From: CAZLBV01 sp964557845
GTDB lineage: Bacteria > Acidobacteriota > Aminicenantia > Aminicenantales > Aminicenantaceae
Assembly (NCBI GenBank): GCA_964557845.1
Contig: CAZLBV010000200.1
Coordinates: 1 to 18,306, forward strand
Direction of reading: 5' to 3'
DNA: 18,306 nucleotides
The notes under the pieces were generated by a model that made no database searches, was not told where the DNA came from, and was given only the letters and a program-made list of their open reading frames with translations. Positions 1 through 7,937 of this stretch are shown one piece after another; the stretch's first letter is position 1; every line of letters starts with the position of its first letter. Both the position numbers and the translations under genes were made by a program.

Positions 1-1179
1 TTCTATTCTTTCCTTCACGTTAAAGCCAAAAGCACAACTGACCGAACAGAAAGAACAGCCGCTGCAGGGATCGTCAGGCAGGTCTAAAGAAGATAACAGC
101 TCATGGGCAGCACCCAGATTCCGGTATCCATAAGCATACATATACCCGCGCATGAGCGATGGTATGGGCAATTGCCCCGGACACTGGGGAAGGCATCGTT
201 CACACTGCTGGCAGTAAAGACCGGTATGATGATCATCTCCCTGGGTCAAGTCCCTTTTTTCCTCTTCGGTCAAAGTCAGATCTTCCATCACGGAAAGATC
301 CAATTCCAGTTGGTCAAAGGCAGTAAATCCAGGAATCGCTGTATTAATATTAGGATTATTCAAAGCCCACTTCAAGGCAGCTTTCATATTGATCATATTC
401 TGTTTTTCTTTATCCCAGTAAACACCAGCCTGAGTCTTCATAGCTACAACTCCCAAGCCTGCTTTGGCTGCTTCAGCAATGGCAACATCAAGGTCGGCAA
501 GATATTCTTTACGAAAATTATAAGCCGTGAGAACCACATCATAGATCTTGGCTTCAACTGCAGCCCGAATAGCCTCAGGTTCACGGCTGTGAGTGGTAAT
601 TCCGATAAACCTGGCCTTGCCCTGCTTTTTTACCTTCTGGAGGGCTTCCATGAGCGGTTCGAACTGTACTGCCTCTTTCCGGCTCACGCCATGTAAATAC
701 AGAATATCCACATAATCCAAGCCCAAACGCTGCAGACTGGTGTGGAACATTTCAATAAAGGTATCCCCATTAGTCTCAGGGGTAAACAATCCGGTTCGCC
801 TGTCTCTGGGCATACCGGGAACTTTGGTAGCGATCACAAAGGAATCTCTAGGCCTGTCTTTAATGACCTCTCCGATCATTTTTTCGTTGTTTCCCCTTTG
901 ATATCCCCAGGCTGTATCCAACATCACTATGCCTGCGTCCAAGGCAGCCGCGACTAAATTGGGATTATCGGCATTCATAACCCCCATAGAGACTATTGGA
1001 AGCTTAATGCCCGTATTCCCGAGGGTACGGTATATGAATTTTCTTTCTTTGCTTTCCTGTGGTTTATGGGAAAGATTTTTTCCACCCATAACAGATGGTA
1101 ATACTGTAGCACCTGCCAGGCCGGTCATCCCTAATTTCAGAAAAGATCTTCTTTTTAACGACTCCTTGTTTTCACTCAT
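1..1179 (-). CDS. Tat-exported aldo/keto reductase with C-terminal 2[4Fe-4S] domain (3' end outside window)
   Basis: NAD(P)-dependent aldo/keto reductase of the subgroup that carries a C-terminal ferredoxin-like domain; 393 codons are visible and no stop is reached before the window edge. The N-terminus has KRRSFLKLG (about residues 9-17) followed by a hydrophobic stretch, a Tat signal, so export as a folded enzyme is expected. The AKR barrel starts near residue 47 (IYRTLGNTGIKLP). The catalytic tetrad is readable: D88 and Y93 in LDTAWGY, K119 in IATK, H163 in YLHG. Near the C-terminus lie two C-x2-C-x2-C-x3-C clusters, YCQQCERCLPQC (about 321-332) and CSGCSFCSVSC (about 371-381), which should bind two [4Fe-4S] clusters. 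The start is supported by GGAGG 5 nt upstream (GGAGG-TTTTT-ATG) and by a strong promoter. The substrate is unknown; Fe-S clusters suggest electron transfer to another redox partner. The neighbouring FAD oxidoreductase lies upstream on the same strand. Confidence 0.9.
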   Translation of the reverse strand, partial: MSENKESLKRRSFLKLGMTGLAGATVLPSVMGGKNLSHKPQESKERKFIYRTLGNTGIKLPIVSMGVMNADNPNLVAAALDAGIVMLDTAWGYQRGNNEKMIGEVIKDRPRDSFVIATKVPGMPRDRRTGLFTPETNGDTFIEMFHTSLQRLGLDYVDILYLHGVSRKEAVQFEPLMEALQKVKKQGKARFIGITTHSREPEAIRAAVEAKIYDVVLTAYNFRKEYLADLDVAIAEAAKAGLGVVAMKTQAGVYWDKEKQNMINMKAALKWALNNPNINTAIPGFTAFDQLELDLSVMEDLTLTEEEKRDLTQGDDHHTGLYCQQCERCLPQCPGQLPIPSLMRGYMYAYGYRNLGAAHELLSSLDLPDDPCSGCSFCSVSCAFGFNVKERIE

Positions 1180-1204
1180 AAAAACCTCCAAAAAAGCTAC
1201 TTTT

Positions 1205-1233
1205 CTTATAGCATTTATAGATATTGTTGTCAA
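1205..1233 (-). promoter_or_regulatory. sigma70-like promoter of the aldo/keto reductase gene
   Basis: On the minus strand a perfect -35 TTGACA (1228-1233) is followed by a 17-nt spacer and -10 TATAAG (1205-1210, 5/6 match to TATAAT). Transcription would start near 1198, leaving a leader of about 20 nt that holds the GGAGG ribosome binding site. The reductase is therefore probably transcribed on its own as well as by any read-through from the FAD oxidoreductase gene upstream. Confidence 0.7.
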
Positions 1234-1318
1234 CCAGAAGCGATGAATAAAGCAATGGATAAAGCCATGGCTGGCATTAAATGTGACAGTCATAAATCAA
1301 AAGCAGGATCACCTTCTG

Positions 1319-2962
1319 TTAGCCTTCTTTTTTCCACTCCTGCATTATCTCTCCAAAGCATTCCAAACCACTGGGAATACAGGCTCCATAGCCTCCTCCG
1401 GGATTGGTCCAGGCACCGGCAAGATAAAGATTTTTTATGGGTGTTTTATGGGGCAAACGCCGCGGTGAGGAATTATCCAGGGTCTGGTCCCAGCCGTAAA
1501 TAGCCCCCCGGTAATTTTGGGTGAAATAGACATTTGTCAATGGAGTGCCTATTTCTTTGACTTCGATCGCATCCTTTAATCCAGGAAGAAGGACTTTTTC
1601 TACTTGAGCGATCAAGATATCCGCCATTCGTTCTTTTTCCGCATTGTAGGCGGTTTTCTCTCCACTGAAATAATCTTTCTCAAATGGTTTCCAATGATCG
1701 TAACCCTGGAGCACAATGATGTTCATAGTGTTTTTTCCCTCAGGAGAATAACCCGGATAGAGATTGTCATACAGGGTTAGACCAAATCCTCCTTTATCTA
1801 CCTCAGCATTCACAGCGGTTTGGTAGGCAACTTCAGTATCATAACCAGTTTCATAGAAAATCTCTGTATCCTTGATGCCTATTTTTTTCACCAGATCGGT
1901 TTTTAATCCCAAAAAAACCTGAAAACTGGATAAGCTGGTGCTGAAAGTACTCATTTTCTCCAGGTAATTTCTAAGAAATTCTTTCTCATCCATCATCTTA
2001 TGAAATGTATCGTAAGCATTGGCATTGGAGACTACTACTTTACCCAAATATTCTTTGCCCTCTTCAGTCTTTATGCCATAGGCAGAATGGTCTTTTACCA
2101 GAATATTTTTTACACGTCTGCGCAGCTGAACCTTTCCGCCTCTCTCTTCAATAAACGTCATAAATGCATCGCTTATCTTTTGGGATTTACCGATGGGATA
2201 ATACCCGCCTTCCTGCAGATAGCTGACAGTGGGCAAAACATAATAGAAACAGGACAGCTTGGAAGGAGGAAGTCCATAATAGCCCCATAATCCAGAAATA
2301 ATTCCCCTTAATTTAGTGTTTTGGATATATAGGTCGAGAAATTGACCCCATGTTTTGTTGAAAGCTTTGAAAAGGTAAGGAAATTCTTTGGGAACAGCTG
2401 CCATATTGACCTGATCCCCTGCTTGGGAATAGCGGTCGATATCCGCTCTTAAACCCTGCATATCTTTAAACAGGCTTTCAATCCCCGGCTTCTCTTCAGG
2501 AAATCGTTCTATTAAAAGCTTAATGTATCCCTCGATATCCTTTTGGGGAACACTGATATCATGTTCCGGAAAAATAGCCCGGTAAAGATTATAGTGAGGT
2601 ACAAATTCGATGTCTTTAATTTCAGGAAAACCAGGAATCAGATTTTGGATGCCGTTACGTTCCCCCACTGTGGTAGAATGGAGGGACACATCAAAGACAA
2701 ACCCACCCGGCCTTTTAAACGTGGTGGCATAGCCACCGGGAACATAATGCTGTTCTAAAACCAAAGGTTTGAAACCCTGGCGGGCAAAAGCTGCGGCACA
2801 GCTTAAACCTCCCAGGCCGGCCCCTATGATAATGGCGTCCCACTCTTGATCTTTACTGCCTTTCTGTCTTCGGGGAAAGGAATCCCAATCTAAGGACAAT
2901 ACTGGCAGCCCAGCCAATAAAGTCTTAATAAAATCTCTGCGTCTCAGTTCCTTCTTTATCAT
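1319..2962 (-). CDS. Tat-exported FAD-dependent oxidoreductase, phytoene desaturase / retinol saturase type
   Basis: A 547-aa flavoprotein of the amine-oxidase/CrtI-like superfamily, which desaturates or saturates C-C bonds or otherwise oxidises hydrophobic or carbohydrate-like substrates. The Tat motif RRRDFIKTLLAG is at residues 7-18. The dinucleotide-binding fold follows: WDAIIIGAGLGGLS with G47-x-G49-x-x-G52 and the acidic E70 (LVLEQH) that holds the FAD ribose. The C-terminal flavin motif reads NLYLAGAWTNPGGG. I chose the start at 2962 (MIKKELRRRD) because GGAGG lies 5 nt upstream and the Tat motif is then normally placed; an in-frame ATG 22 codons further upstream (3028) has no ribosome binding site and would add an atypical leader. 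No convincing -35/-10 pair was found in the divergent region before it. The family is diverse, so the substrate cannot be named; context suggests a shared envelope pathway with its neighbours. Confidence 0.87.
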   Translation of the reverse strand: MIKKELRRRDFIKTLLAGLPVLSLDWDSFPRRQKGSKDQEWDAIIIGAGLGGLSCAAAFARQGFKPLVLEQHYVPGGYATTFKRPGGFVFDVSLHSTTVGERNGIQNLIPGFPEIKDIEFVPHYNLYRAIFPEHDISVPQKDIEGYIKLLIERFPEEKPGIESLFKDMQGLRADIDRYSQAGDQVNMAAVPKEFPYLFKAFNKTWGQFLDLYIQNTKLRGIISGLWGYYGLPPSKLSCFYYVLPTVSYLQEGGYYPIGKSQKISDAFMTFIEERGGKVQLRRRVKNILVKDHSAYGIKTEEGKEYLGKVVVSNANAYDTFHKMMDEKEFLRNYLEKMSTFSTSLSSFQVFLGLKTDLVKKIGIKDTEIFYETGYDTEVAYQTAVNAEVDKGGFGLTLYDNLYPGYSPEGKNTMNIIVLQGYDHWKPFEKDYFSGEKTAYNAEKERMADILIAQVEKVLLPGLKDAIEVKEIGTPLTNVYFTQNYRGAIYGWDQTLDNSSPRRLPHKTPIKNLYLAGAWTNPGGGYGACIPSGLECFGEIMQEWKKEG

Positions 2963-3064
2963 GATCTCCTCCATATTGAACTTTTTTATATCATATCTAA
3001 AAATTAACATAAATGAATACGCAAACAATCAAATTTAGTTCGATAAAATATGGAATGAATAGGC

Positions 3065-3092
3065 TTGTTTTTATATTTCCATGCTGTACAAT
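3065..3092 (+). promoter_or_regulatory. candidate promoter of the Gfo/Idh/MocA-DUF6807 operon
   Basis: TTGTTT (3065-3070), a 16-nt spacer and TACAAT (3087-3092, 5/6 match to TATAAT) lie in the AT-rich divergent intergenic region. The start of transcription would be near 3099, giving a leader of about 55 nt before the ATG at 3155. The -35 box is only a 4/6 match, so this is a moderate call. Confidence 0.4.
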
Positions 3093-3154
3093 TAGTTTCA
3101 AAATGGAAATTATCAGGAAAATAAGATCTTATCCCTTTCAAAAAGGAGCAGATA

Positions 3155-4489
3155 ATGTCAAAAAAACCTATATCTAAACCAATCTCACGCCGGGATTTCA
3201 TTAAGACCACTGCAGCGGCAGTAGCGGCACCTGCCATTATTCCCTCTTCGGTTTTTAAACATCCGGCCCCTATCGACATTATGTCCATAGGGTGTATCGG
3301 CGTTGGGCGCCAAGGAAGGGGGGATATGCAGGAATTGATCTATCGAGGCCTTGAAACCGGCACGGCACGGGTTGTCGCTGTATGCGATGTGGATAAAAAG
3401 CGCCTGGAAGAAGGAAAGGCGCTAGTTGAGAAGATCTATTCGGAAGAATTAGGCATAAATCAATATAAAGGCTGTGCTGATTACCATGATTTCCGCGAAC
3501 TTCTTTCCCGCCGGGATATAGATGGAGTTCTCATAGTCACTCCTGATCACTGGCATGCTTTTCATGCCATTTCAGCCGCCAATGCAGGTAAAGATATCTA
3601 TCTGGAAAAACCTTTAACTTTTTCCATCCAGGAGGGACGCAAACTGGTAGAAGCGGTACGGAAGAATAAATGCATTCTTCAAGTGGGCTCGCAGCAGCGT
3701 TCATCTATTCACTTTAGGATGGCCTGTGAATTAGTCCGGAATCAACACATAGGGAAACTGCGCACCATTCATGTCTGGCTTCCTCAGGATGTGGGGACGG
3801 GAAATTCAGAGCAAATGCCGATTCCGGACAATCTTGATTATGATTTCTGGCTGGGTCCCGCATCGGAAATCCCCTACACTGAGGACCGTGTTCACCCGCA
3901 AGACAGCTATGACCGTCCGGGCTGGCTGCAGATCGAACAGTACTGCCGGGGGATGATCACCGGCTGGGGTTCGCATATGAATGATACTGCTCAATGGGGT
4001 AATGGCACCGACGACACCGGTCCGGTGGAGATCCAGGCAGAAGCGGATTTTCCTTACCGGGGTTTGTTTGATGTCCATACCACCTTTCGGGCCGAGGCCC
4101 AATACTCCAATGGTGTCAGGCTGATCCAGCAAACTGGAGATCCGGCTGGAGTCAAATTTGAAGGAGACAAAGGCTGGGTGTTTGTAAAAAGATACGAAGT
4201 CCATGCCTCGGATCCATCGATCCTGCAAGAGAAAATCGGTGACAATGAAATTCATCTTTATAAGAGCAGCAATCATATGAAAAATTTTCTTGAATGCATG
4301 CGCAGCCGTCAGGACCCAATCACCCCTGTTGAAATTGGACATCATTCCAACAGTGTTTGTGTGATCACACACATCGCTATGAAATTAGGAAGAAAATTGA
4401 GATGGGATCCCAAAAACGAAAAATTTATCGATGATGATGAGGCCAATAAATGGCTTGATTTCCCGCATAGGGCTCCTTGGATTGTTTAA
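3155..4489 (+). CDS. Tat-exported Gfo/Idh/MocA family dehydrogenase
   Basis: A 444-aa NAD(P)-dependent oxidoreductase of the Gfo/Idh/MocA family, which oxidises or reduces hydroxyl/keto groups of sugars, inositols and sugar acids. The Tat signal is SRRDFIKTTAAAVAAPAIIP (residues 11-30). The Rossmann fold follows with GVGRQG (G49-x-G51-x-x-G54); the EKP motif that places the catalytic lysine is E151-K152-P153; GWGSHMNDTAQW (about 270-281) supplies the active-site region with D277. The length suits the exported subfamily common in Planctomycetes, Bacteroidetes and Acidobacteria. AAAAGGAG lies just upstream of the ATG. Only 18 nt separate its stop from the DUF6807 gene, so the two are almost certainly co-transcribed. 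Exported members of this family often bind NADP(H) tightly and recycle it within the active site (glucose-fructose oxidoreductase-like), which would explain function outside the cytoplasm. Substrate unknown. Confidence 0.93.
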   Translation: MSKKPISKPISRRDFIKTTAAAVAAPAIIPSSVFKHPAPIDIMSIGCIGVGRQGRGDMQELIYRGLETGTARVVAVCDVDKKRLEEGKALVEKIYSEELGINQYKGCADYHDFRELLSRRDIDGVLIVTPDHWHAFHAISAANAGKDIYLEKPLTFSIQEGRKLVEAVRKNKCILQVGSQQRSSIHFRMACELVRNQHIGKLRTIHVWLPQDVGTGNSEQMPIPDNLDYDFWLGPASEIPYTEDRVHPQDSYDRPGWLQIEQYCRGMITGWGSHMNDTAQWGNGTDDTGPVEIQAEADFPYRGLFDVHTTFRAEAQYSNGVRLIQQTGDPAGVKFEGDKGWVFVKRYEVHASDPSILQEKIGDNEIHLYKSSNHMKNFLECMRSRQDPITPVEIGHHSNSVCVITHIAMKLGRKLRWDPKNEKFIDDDEANKWLDFPHRAPWIV

Positions 4490-4507
4490 ACCCACTGGAG
4501 AAAAAAT

Positions 4508-5494
4508 ATGAGGCACATTAAATTATTTAATTTGATCGCGGCAGCGATCTTATGTTTAATTACGATCTCGGTCTTCCTTTATTTAACTACTGATACTGCC
4601 CAGATTGAAATTGAAAACCTTGAAGATTCCGGTAAGCTTACCATATCAATTGACGACCAGACCCTGTTTGTTTACCAGTACAGCCAGAATTGGGACCTCC
4701 CTCATTTTTGGCCGCTCCACAGCCCCTCGGGAAAGAATATGCTGATACAGAAGGCTCAACCCTTTCCCCACCACCGCTCCTTCTGGTTTGCGGATACTGT
4801 TAGACTAGAAGAGGAAAGAGAAGTCAGTTTTTATTATGCTTATAACTCCGGGGAAAAAATCAATGATGATGCCTATGGCCCTCCTTTCCGCGATCACATA
4901 AGGCACATAGAATTCACACGATCGGACACACTGGGAAACCAAGCGATCCTGAAAGAAAAGCTCATCTGGGAAATGGACGAGAGCAAACCCGTTTTAGAGG
5001 AATACCGGGATATCCGAATTTTCAGTCTGAAAAACCGGGAATATCTGATCGATATCTCCTTTACAGTGACTGCAGCCTTCGGAGATGTTTTCTTCCTCAG
5101 CGATTCCATCCACTATGCCTGGCCCTTTCTGAGAATGCACCCTGATTTTAGCGAAGAGAATGGGGGGACGATTGCTTCCGACAGCAGAGCCATTGGAGAG
5201 AAAGCCACTGACATGAAAACCGCAAAGTGGATCGATTATTCCAATACCATTGAAGGTGTGACCGAAGGATTGGCCGTATTTCAATGGCCTGATGGTTACA
5301 GCCACAAATGGTTAACCAGAGAATATGGATGTTTCGGCCCCCGCCGGCCGGAACTTAAGAATGGAAATCCATTCACACTTATCAAAGGGGATTCACTTTT
5401 CCAAAGAGTGGGAATCTATGTCCATAGAGGAGATGTAAAGAGCGGAAAAGTTGAAAGGATCTATAAGGATTATAGCAACGGTAAGTTCCATTAG
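4508..5494 (+). CDS. DUF6807 (PmoA-like) family protein, N-terminally membrane-anchored
   Basis: A 328-aa member of the DUF6807 family, often annotated 'PmoA family' although not related to the particulate methane monooxygenase subunit. A single hydrophobic segment (about residues 6-27, rich in I, L, A and V) follows a short basic N-terminus; no signal-peptidase site stands out, so it probably stays anchored with the bulk in the periplasm. The family hallmark FPHHRSFWF (H88-H89-R90) is present, and the C-terminus has RVGIYVHRGDVKSGKVE, a segment nearly repeated in the second DUF6807 protein of this window (YRIYVHQGNIESGQV). The ATG is preceded by CTGGAG. Its close pairing with an exported Gfo/Idh/MocA dehydrogenase argues for a role on the same substrate, for instance as a lyase, hydrolase or binding partner on an oxidised sugar. 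That is inference; the biochemical function of the family is not established to my knowledge. Confidence 0.82.
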   Translation: MRHIKLFNLIAAAILCLITISVFLYLTTDTAQIEIENLEDSGKLTISIDDQTLFVYQYSQNWDLPHFWPLHSPSGKNMLIQKAQPFPHHRSFWFADTVRLEEEREVSFYYAYNSGEKINDDAYGPPFRDHIRHIEFTRSDTLGNQAILKEKLIWEMDESKPVLEEYRDIRIFSLKNREYLIDISFTVTAAFGDVFFLSDSIHYAWPFLRMHPDFSEENGGTIASDSRAIGEKATDMKTAKWIDYSNTIEGVTEGLAVFQWPDGYSHKWLTREYGCFGPRRPELKNGNPFTLIKGDSLFQRVGIYVHRGDVKSGKVERIYKDYSNGKFH

Positions 5495-5579
5495 TTACGA
5501 GCCTATCTGAATTTACATCTCTCCGGCCCATCAAACTTTTACCCTGATCAGATAGATAAAATTAAATTTGTGATTGATT

Positions 5580-5607
5580 TTGATATCAAAAATCTATAAT
5601 CTATAAT
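5580..5607 (+). promoter_or_regulatory. sigma70-like promoter of the PAS histidine kinase, with overlapping palindrome
   Basis: TTGATA (5580-5585), a 16-nt spacer and a perfect TATAAT (5602-5607) lie before the GTG start at 5636; a second overlapping TATAAT is at 5595-5600. The 14-nt perfect palindrome TTTTGATATCAAAA (5578-5591) covers the -35 box and could be an operator. The predicted transcript starts near 5614 with a leader of about 22 nt carrying GAAAGGG. Confidence 0.5.
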
Positions 5608-5635
5608 TATCAGCTTAACAGAAAGGGCCTAACAA

Positions 5636-7006
5636 GTGCCAAATGACAGGGATCTAAACAGCAGAGCAATCTTCGATGGACTGGTTGAGCACGTAGTTTA
5701 TCATGACCAAAATATGCGGGTAATCTGGGCGAATAAAGGGGCCTGTAAAGCAGCCGGCTTATCTCGTTCTGAAGTGATCGGAAAGTTGTGTTATGAAATC
5801 TGGGCTCATAGTCAAGTGTTGTGCCCAGACTGCCCGGTCCAAAAAGCCATGAAATCCGGGAGGACTCAGTCGATCATTAAAACCACAGATGACGGTAGAA
5901 CCTGGTATATTCGGGGCTATCCCCTATATGATAAAGATGGAAGAATTAAAGGAGGAGTCGAACTAACCCTTGAAATCACCAAACAGGAAAAGGCTTTTAA
6001 AGCGCTCAAAGAAAGCGAAGAAAAGTTCCGGAACCTTAGCGAAAGCAGCTATGATGCAATCTTTACTTTAGATAAAAACGGTAAATTTACCTATATATCT
6101 CCTGCGATCAACCGTATCACCGGTTATAAGCCAAATGAGATCGTGGGTAAGAGTTTTGATGATTTCATTTTAAAATCAGACCGAACCCAGGCTATAACCG
6201 CCCACATGGAGCTTCTTTCAGGAAAATCAGTGGAAGGATTATGCTTAGCTCTAAAAGGAAAAAGCAGAAAGAATCCGGTCGTCGAGATCAATGTCATACC
6301 TCTCATAAAAGAGAAAAAAACAATAGGAGCTCATGGGATCATAAGGGATGTTACCGACCGTATGCAGTTTGAGGAAAAGCTTAAGGCTTCAATCAAAGAA
6401 AAAGAAGTCATGCTGCAGGAGATCCACCACCGGGTTAAAAATAATCTCCAGATCATCTCCAGTCTCCTTCGACTGCAGTCAAGCCACATCCAGGATGAAT
6501 CCTTAAAGCACATTTTCAATGTCAGTCAAGACAGGATCCAATCTATGGCCTTGATCCATCAGATGCTGTATCAATCTAAAAACTTAAATTCCGTGGATCT
6601 TTCTGATTATATCAGAAAAATGATATCCCGCTTGTCATCAATCTATCTTAATAAAAATAAAAACATTAATTTTGATGTCGACATCAAAAATGTCAATCTA
6701 TCCATAAATCAGGCTATTCCCTGCGGATTGATCATCAATGAATTGGTATCAAATTCCCTTAAACACGCTTTTAAGCCGAATCAAAAAGGCCGAATTTATG
6801 TAGGCATATCCAATACCGGGAAAGGGAATATCCAAATATCAGTAAAAGATACCGGAAGAGGCCTTCCTGAAAATTTTCATATAGAAATAACAAATTCCCT
6901 GGGTTTGACTCTGGTATGTGATCTGATCAAGCAGCTGAGGGGGACATTAACTTTAAAACGCGATGAAGGAACTGAATTCGAAATAATTTTTTCAAGCCAA
7001 AAATAA
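5636..7006 (+). CDS. soluble PAS-PAS-HisKA_2 sensor histidine kinase
   Basis: A 456-aa cytoplasmic sensor kinase with no transmembrane segment. PAS 1 covers about residues 10-115 and holds CPDCP (C63, C66), a pair found in a subset of PAS domains. PAS 2 covers about 128-238. A short coiled region (about 240-260) leads to a HisKA_2 phosphoacceptor domain, EIHHRVKNNLQ (H265 the likely phosphorylated residue). The HATPase_c domain follows, with N-box NELVSNSLKHAF (N368, N373), G1 box DTGRGLPE (D405) and a G2 region SLGLTLV. This kinase type often lacks a linked response regulator and may act on a receiver-only protein or on general-stress regulators. Start: GTG at 5636 with GAAAGGG upstream; no in-frame ATG occurs before the PAS domain. 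It stands alone, between an operon on the same strand and a convergent LUD gene, with no partner response regulator in this window. Confidence 0.92.
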   Translation: MPNDRDLNSRAIFDGLVEHVVYHDQNMRVIWANKGACKAAGLSRSEVIGKLCYEIWAHSQVLCPDCPVQKAMKSGRTQSIIKTTDDGRTWYIRGYPLYDKDGRIKGGVELTLEITKQEKAFKALKESEEKFRNLSESSYDAIFTLDKNGKFTYISPAINRITGYKPNEIVGKSFDDFILKSDRTQAITAHMELLSGKSVEGLCLALKGKSRKNPVVEINVIPLIKEKKTIGAHGIIRDVTDRMQFEEKLKASIKEKEVMLQEIHHRVKNNLQIISSLLRLQSSHIQDESLKHIFNVSQDRIQSMALIHQMLYQSKNLNSVDLSDYIRKMISRLSSIYLNKNKNINFDVDIKNVNLSINQAIPCGLIINELVSNSLKHAFKPNQKGRIYVGISNTGKGNIQISVKDTGRGLPENFHIEITNSLGLTLVCDLIKQLRGTLTLKRDEGTEFEIIFSSQK

Positions 7007-7180
7007 CACAAAAAAGGGGGCGGGCCTGGCTATTTGATTTATTTTCAATAATATAATATGAGTTTTCCACAGATTTTACTTCTTCATGTGAGATATTCAC
7101 AGTGAGGAGTGCTTTCTGTGGAAAAATCTAATAAACATATAAAAATAATATAATTATCTGGCCCCTACCCCAATTTTGAA
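7007..7180. other. convergent intergenic region with nested inverted repeats and DnaA-box-like sites
   Basis: 174 nt between the 3' ends of the histidine kinase and the LUD gene. It holds an 11-bp perfect inverted repeat, TTTTCCACAGA at 7063-7073 and TCTGTGGAAAA at 7115-7125. Each arm contains TTTTCCACA, a match to the DnaA-box consensus TTWTNCACA, in opposite orientation. ATATTCACA (7093-7101) between them is a one-mismatch third site. The block is flanked by an 11-bp direct repeat AATAATATAAT (7047-7057 and 7144-7154) inside AT-rich stretches, then by G-rich (7016-7026) and C-rich (7158-7171) segments that are imperfectly complementary. It could be a bidirectional transcription-termination structure or a DnaA-binding site; there is no U-tract beside the stem. 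Confidence 0.45.
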
Positions 7181-7825
7181 TCAAAAACCGAGATCTTCTC
7201 CAACCAATACCACCATAATTCTGTCAGGAGTAGGGTTGGCTTCGATAACAACAAACTGGCTGCAGATCCTTTTGGGAGGGAAACAGTTGGGCTCATCACA
7301 GTATCCAAGATGAAAACAGGGAGTTTCAACTCCGACTCTGACCGCATTCAAAGGAGCAGCATGGTTTTTAATTCTGGAGAGTGCATCCTCAAGAGTTCTC
7401 ACAACTTTATTCATTCCCACCAGAAAAATCACCTTATCAGGGCCATAGATCATAGCGGCTACCCTGTTCCCGGTTCCGTCTATATTCACCAGCCGGCCGT
7501 CCACGGTCACTGCATTGCTACTGGTTATAAAGACATCGGAGAGTAGCGCTTCGCGCCTCATTTTATTCACTTCTTCTTTAGTAACGCCTTCTTTATATCG
7601 ATCCAGAAGCCGGATATTCAATTTTCTCAGTTCATCAACTAATCCCGACTCAATGATAGATTCTGAACCGCCTAACCCCACCAGGGAATTCTTAGGGATC
7701 ATTTTTATGATTTCTGCGACTGCTTGTCTTGCGGTCTCGATATAGATACCATCCATGTTTCTTTTCTTGAGGTTTTCTATGACCTTGAGCGCTTTTGCCC
7801 GGTAAACTTTTTCTTTTGGAAGCAT
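7181..7825 (-). CDS. LUD-domain protein (LutC/YkgG-like, former DUF162)
   Basis: A 214-aa cytoplasmic protein made almost entirely of one LUD domain, the family that includes LutC and part of LutB of the lactate utilisation complex. Family features seen: the nucleotide/sugar-isomerase-like start GLGGSESI (about 50-57), ITSSNAVTVDGRLVNIDGTGNRVA (about 100-122), and a C-terminal cysteine pattern C170-x5-C176-x4-C181-x6-C188, which in related standalone members reads C-x-x-x-G-x-C-x-x-C...RIC and may bind metal or an Fe-S cluster. I start it at 7825, where AAAGGAGAAATC-ATG gives an excellent ribosome binding site; an in-frame ATG 15 codons upstream (7870) lacks one and falls before the predicted transcription start. 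No lutA or lutB partner is in the window, so a true lactate dehydrogenase role is doubtful; many such lone LUD proteins remain uncharacterised. Confidence 0.85.
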   Translation of the reverse strand: MLPKEKVYRAKALKVIENLKKRNMDGIYIETARQAVAEIIKMIPKNSLVGLGGSESIIESGLVDELRKLNIRLLDRYKEGVTKEEVNKMRREALLSDVFITSSNAVTVDGRLVNIDGTGNRVAAMIYGPDKVIFLVGMNKVVRTLEDALSRIKNHAAPLNAVRVGVETPCFHLGYCDEPNCFPPKRICSQFVVIEANPTPDRIMVVLVGEDLGF

Positions 7826-7853
7826 GATTTCTCCTTTTATATTTTTGATTGGT

Positions 7854-7859
7854 ATTATA
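7854..7859 (-). promoter_or_regulatory. -10 element of the LUD gene promoter
   Basis: The minus strand carries a perfect TATAAT at 7854-7859, about 29 nt before the start codon. No good -35 box is found at 16-18 nt spacing, so this is a -10-only call. It lies back to back with the TATAAT of the divergent enolase-superfamily gene, 21 nt away. Confidence 0.35.
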
Positions 7860-7880
7860 TTCATTTTCATTTAATTTTTA

Positions 7881-7886
7881 TATAAT
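7881..7886 (+). promoter_or_regulatory. -10 element of the enolase-superfamily/DUF6807 operon promoter
   Basis: A perfect TATAAT at 7881-7886 in a very AT-rich stretch; the -35 position holds only a 3/6 match. Transcription would begin near 7893, about 45 nt before the ATG at 7938. This is also only 2-3 nt before an in-frame GTG at 7896, so a leaderless longer form of the protein is formally possible. Confidence 0.35.
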
Positions 7887-7937
7887 GAATGAAAGGTGGT
7901 CGATTCCTTTATTGGTTATACAAGGCAAACAAAGATC

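Noticed and set aside
103..1246. Plus-strand open frames opposite the aldo/keto reductase
   Set aside because: The minus strand encodes a clear enzyme with tetrad and Fe-S motifs; the plus-strand frames have no family features.
5504..5554. TATCTGA/TCAGATA inverted repeat after the first DUF6807 gene as a terminator
   Set aside because: The loop is 37 nt and there is no T-tract, so the 7-bp match may be chance.
7063..7125. Calling the region a chromosomal origin outright
   Set aside because: Only two consensus boxes and one variant are present and no dnaA, dnaN or other replication gene is nearby; kept only as a finding to check.
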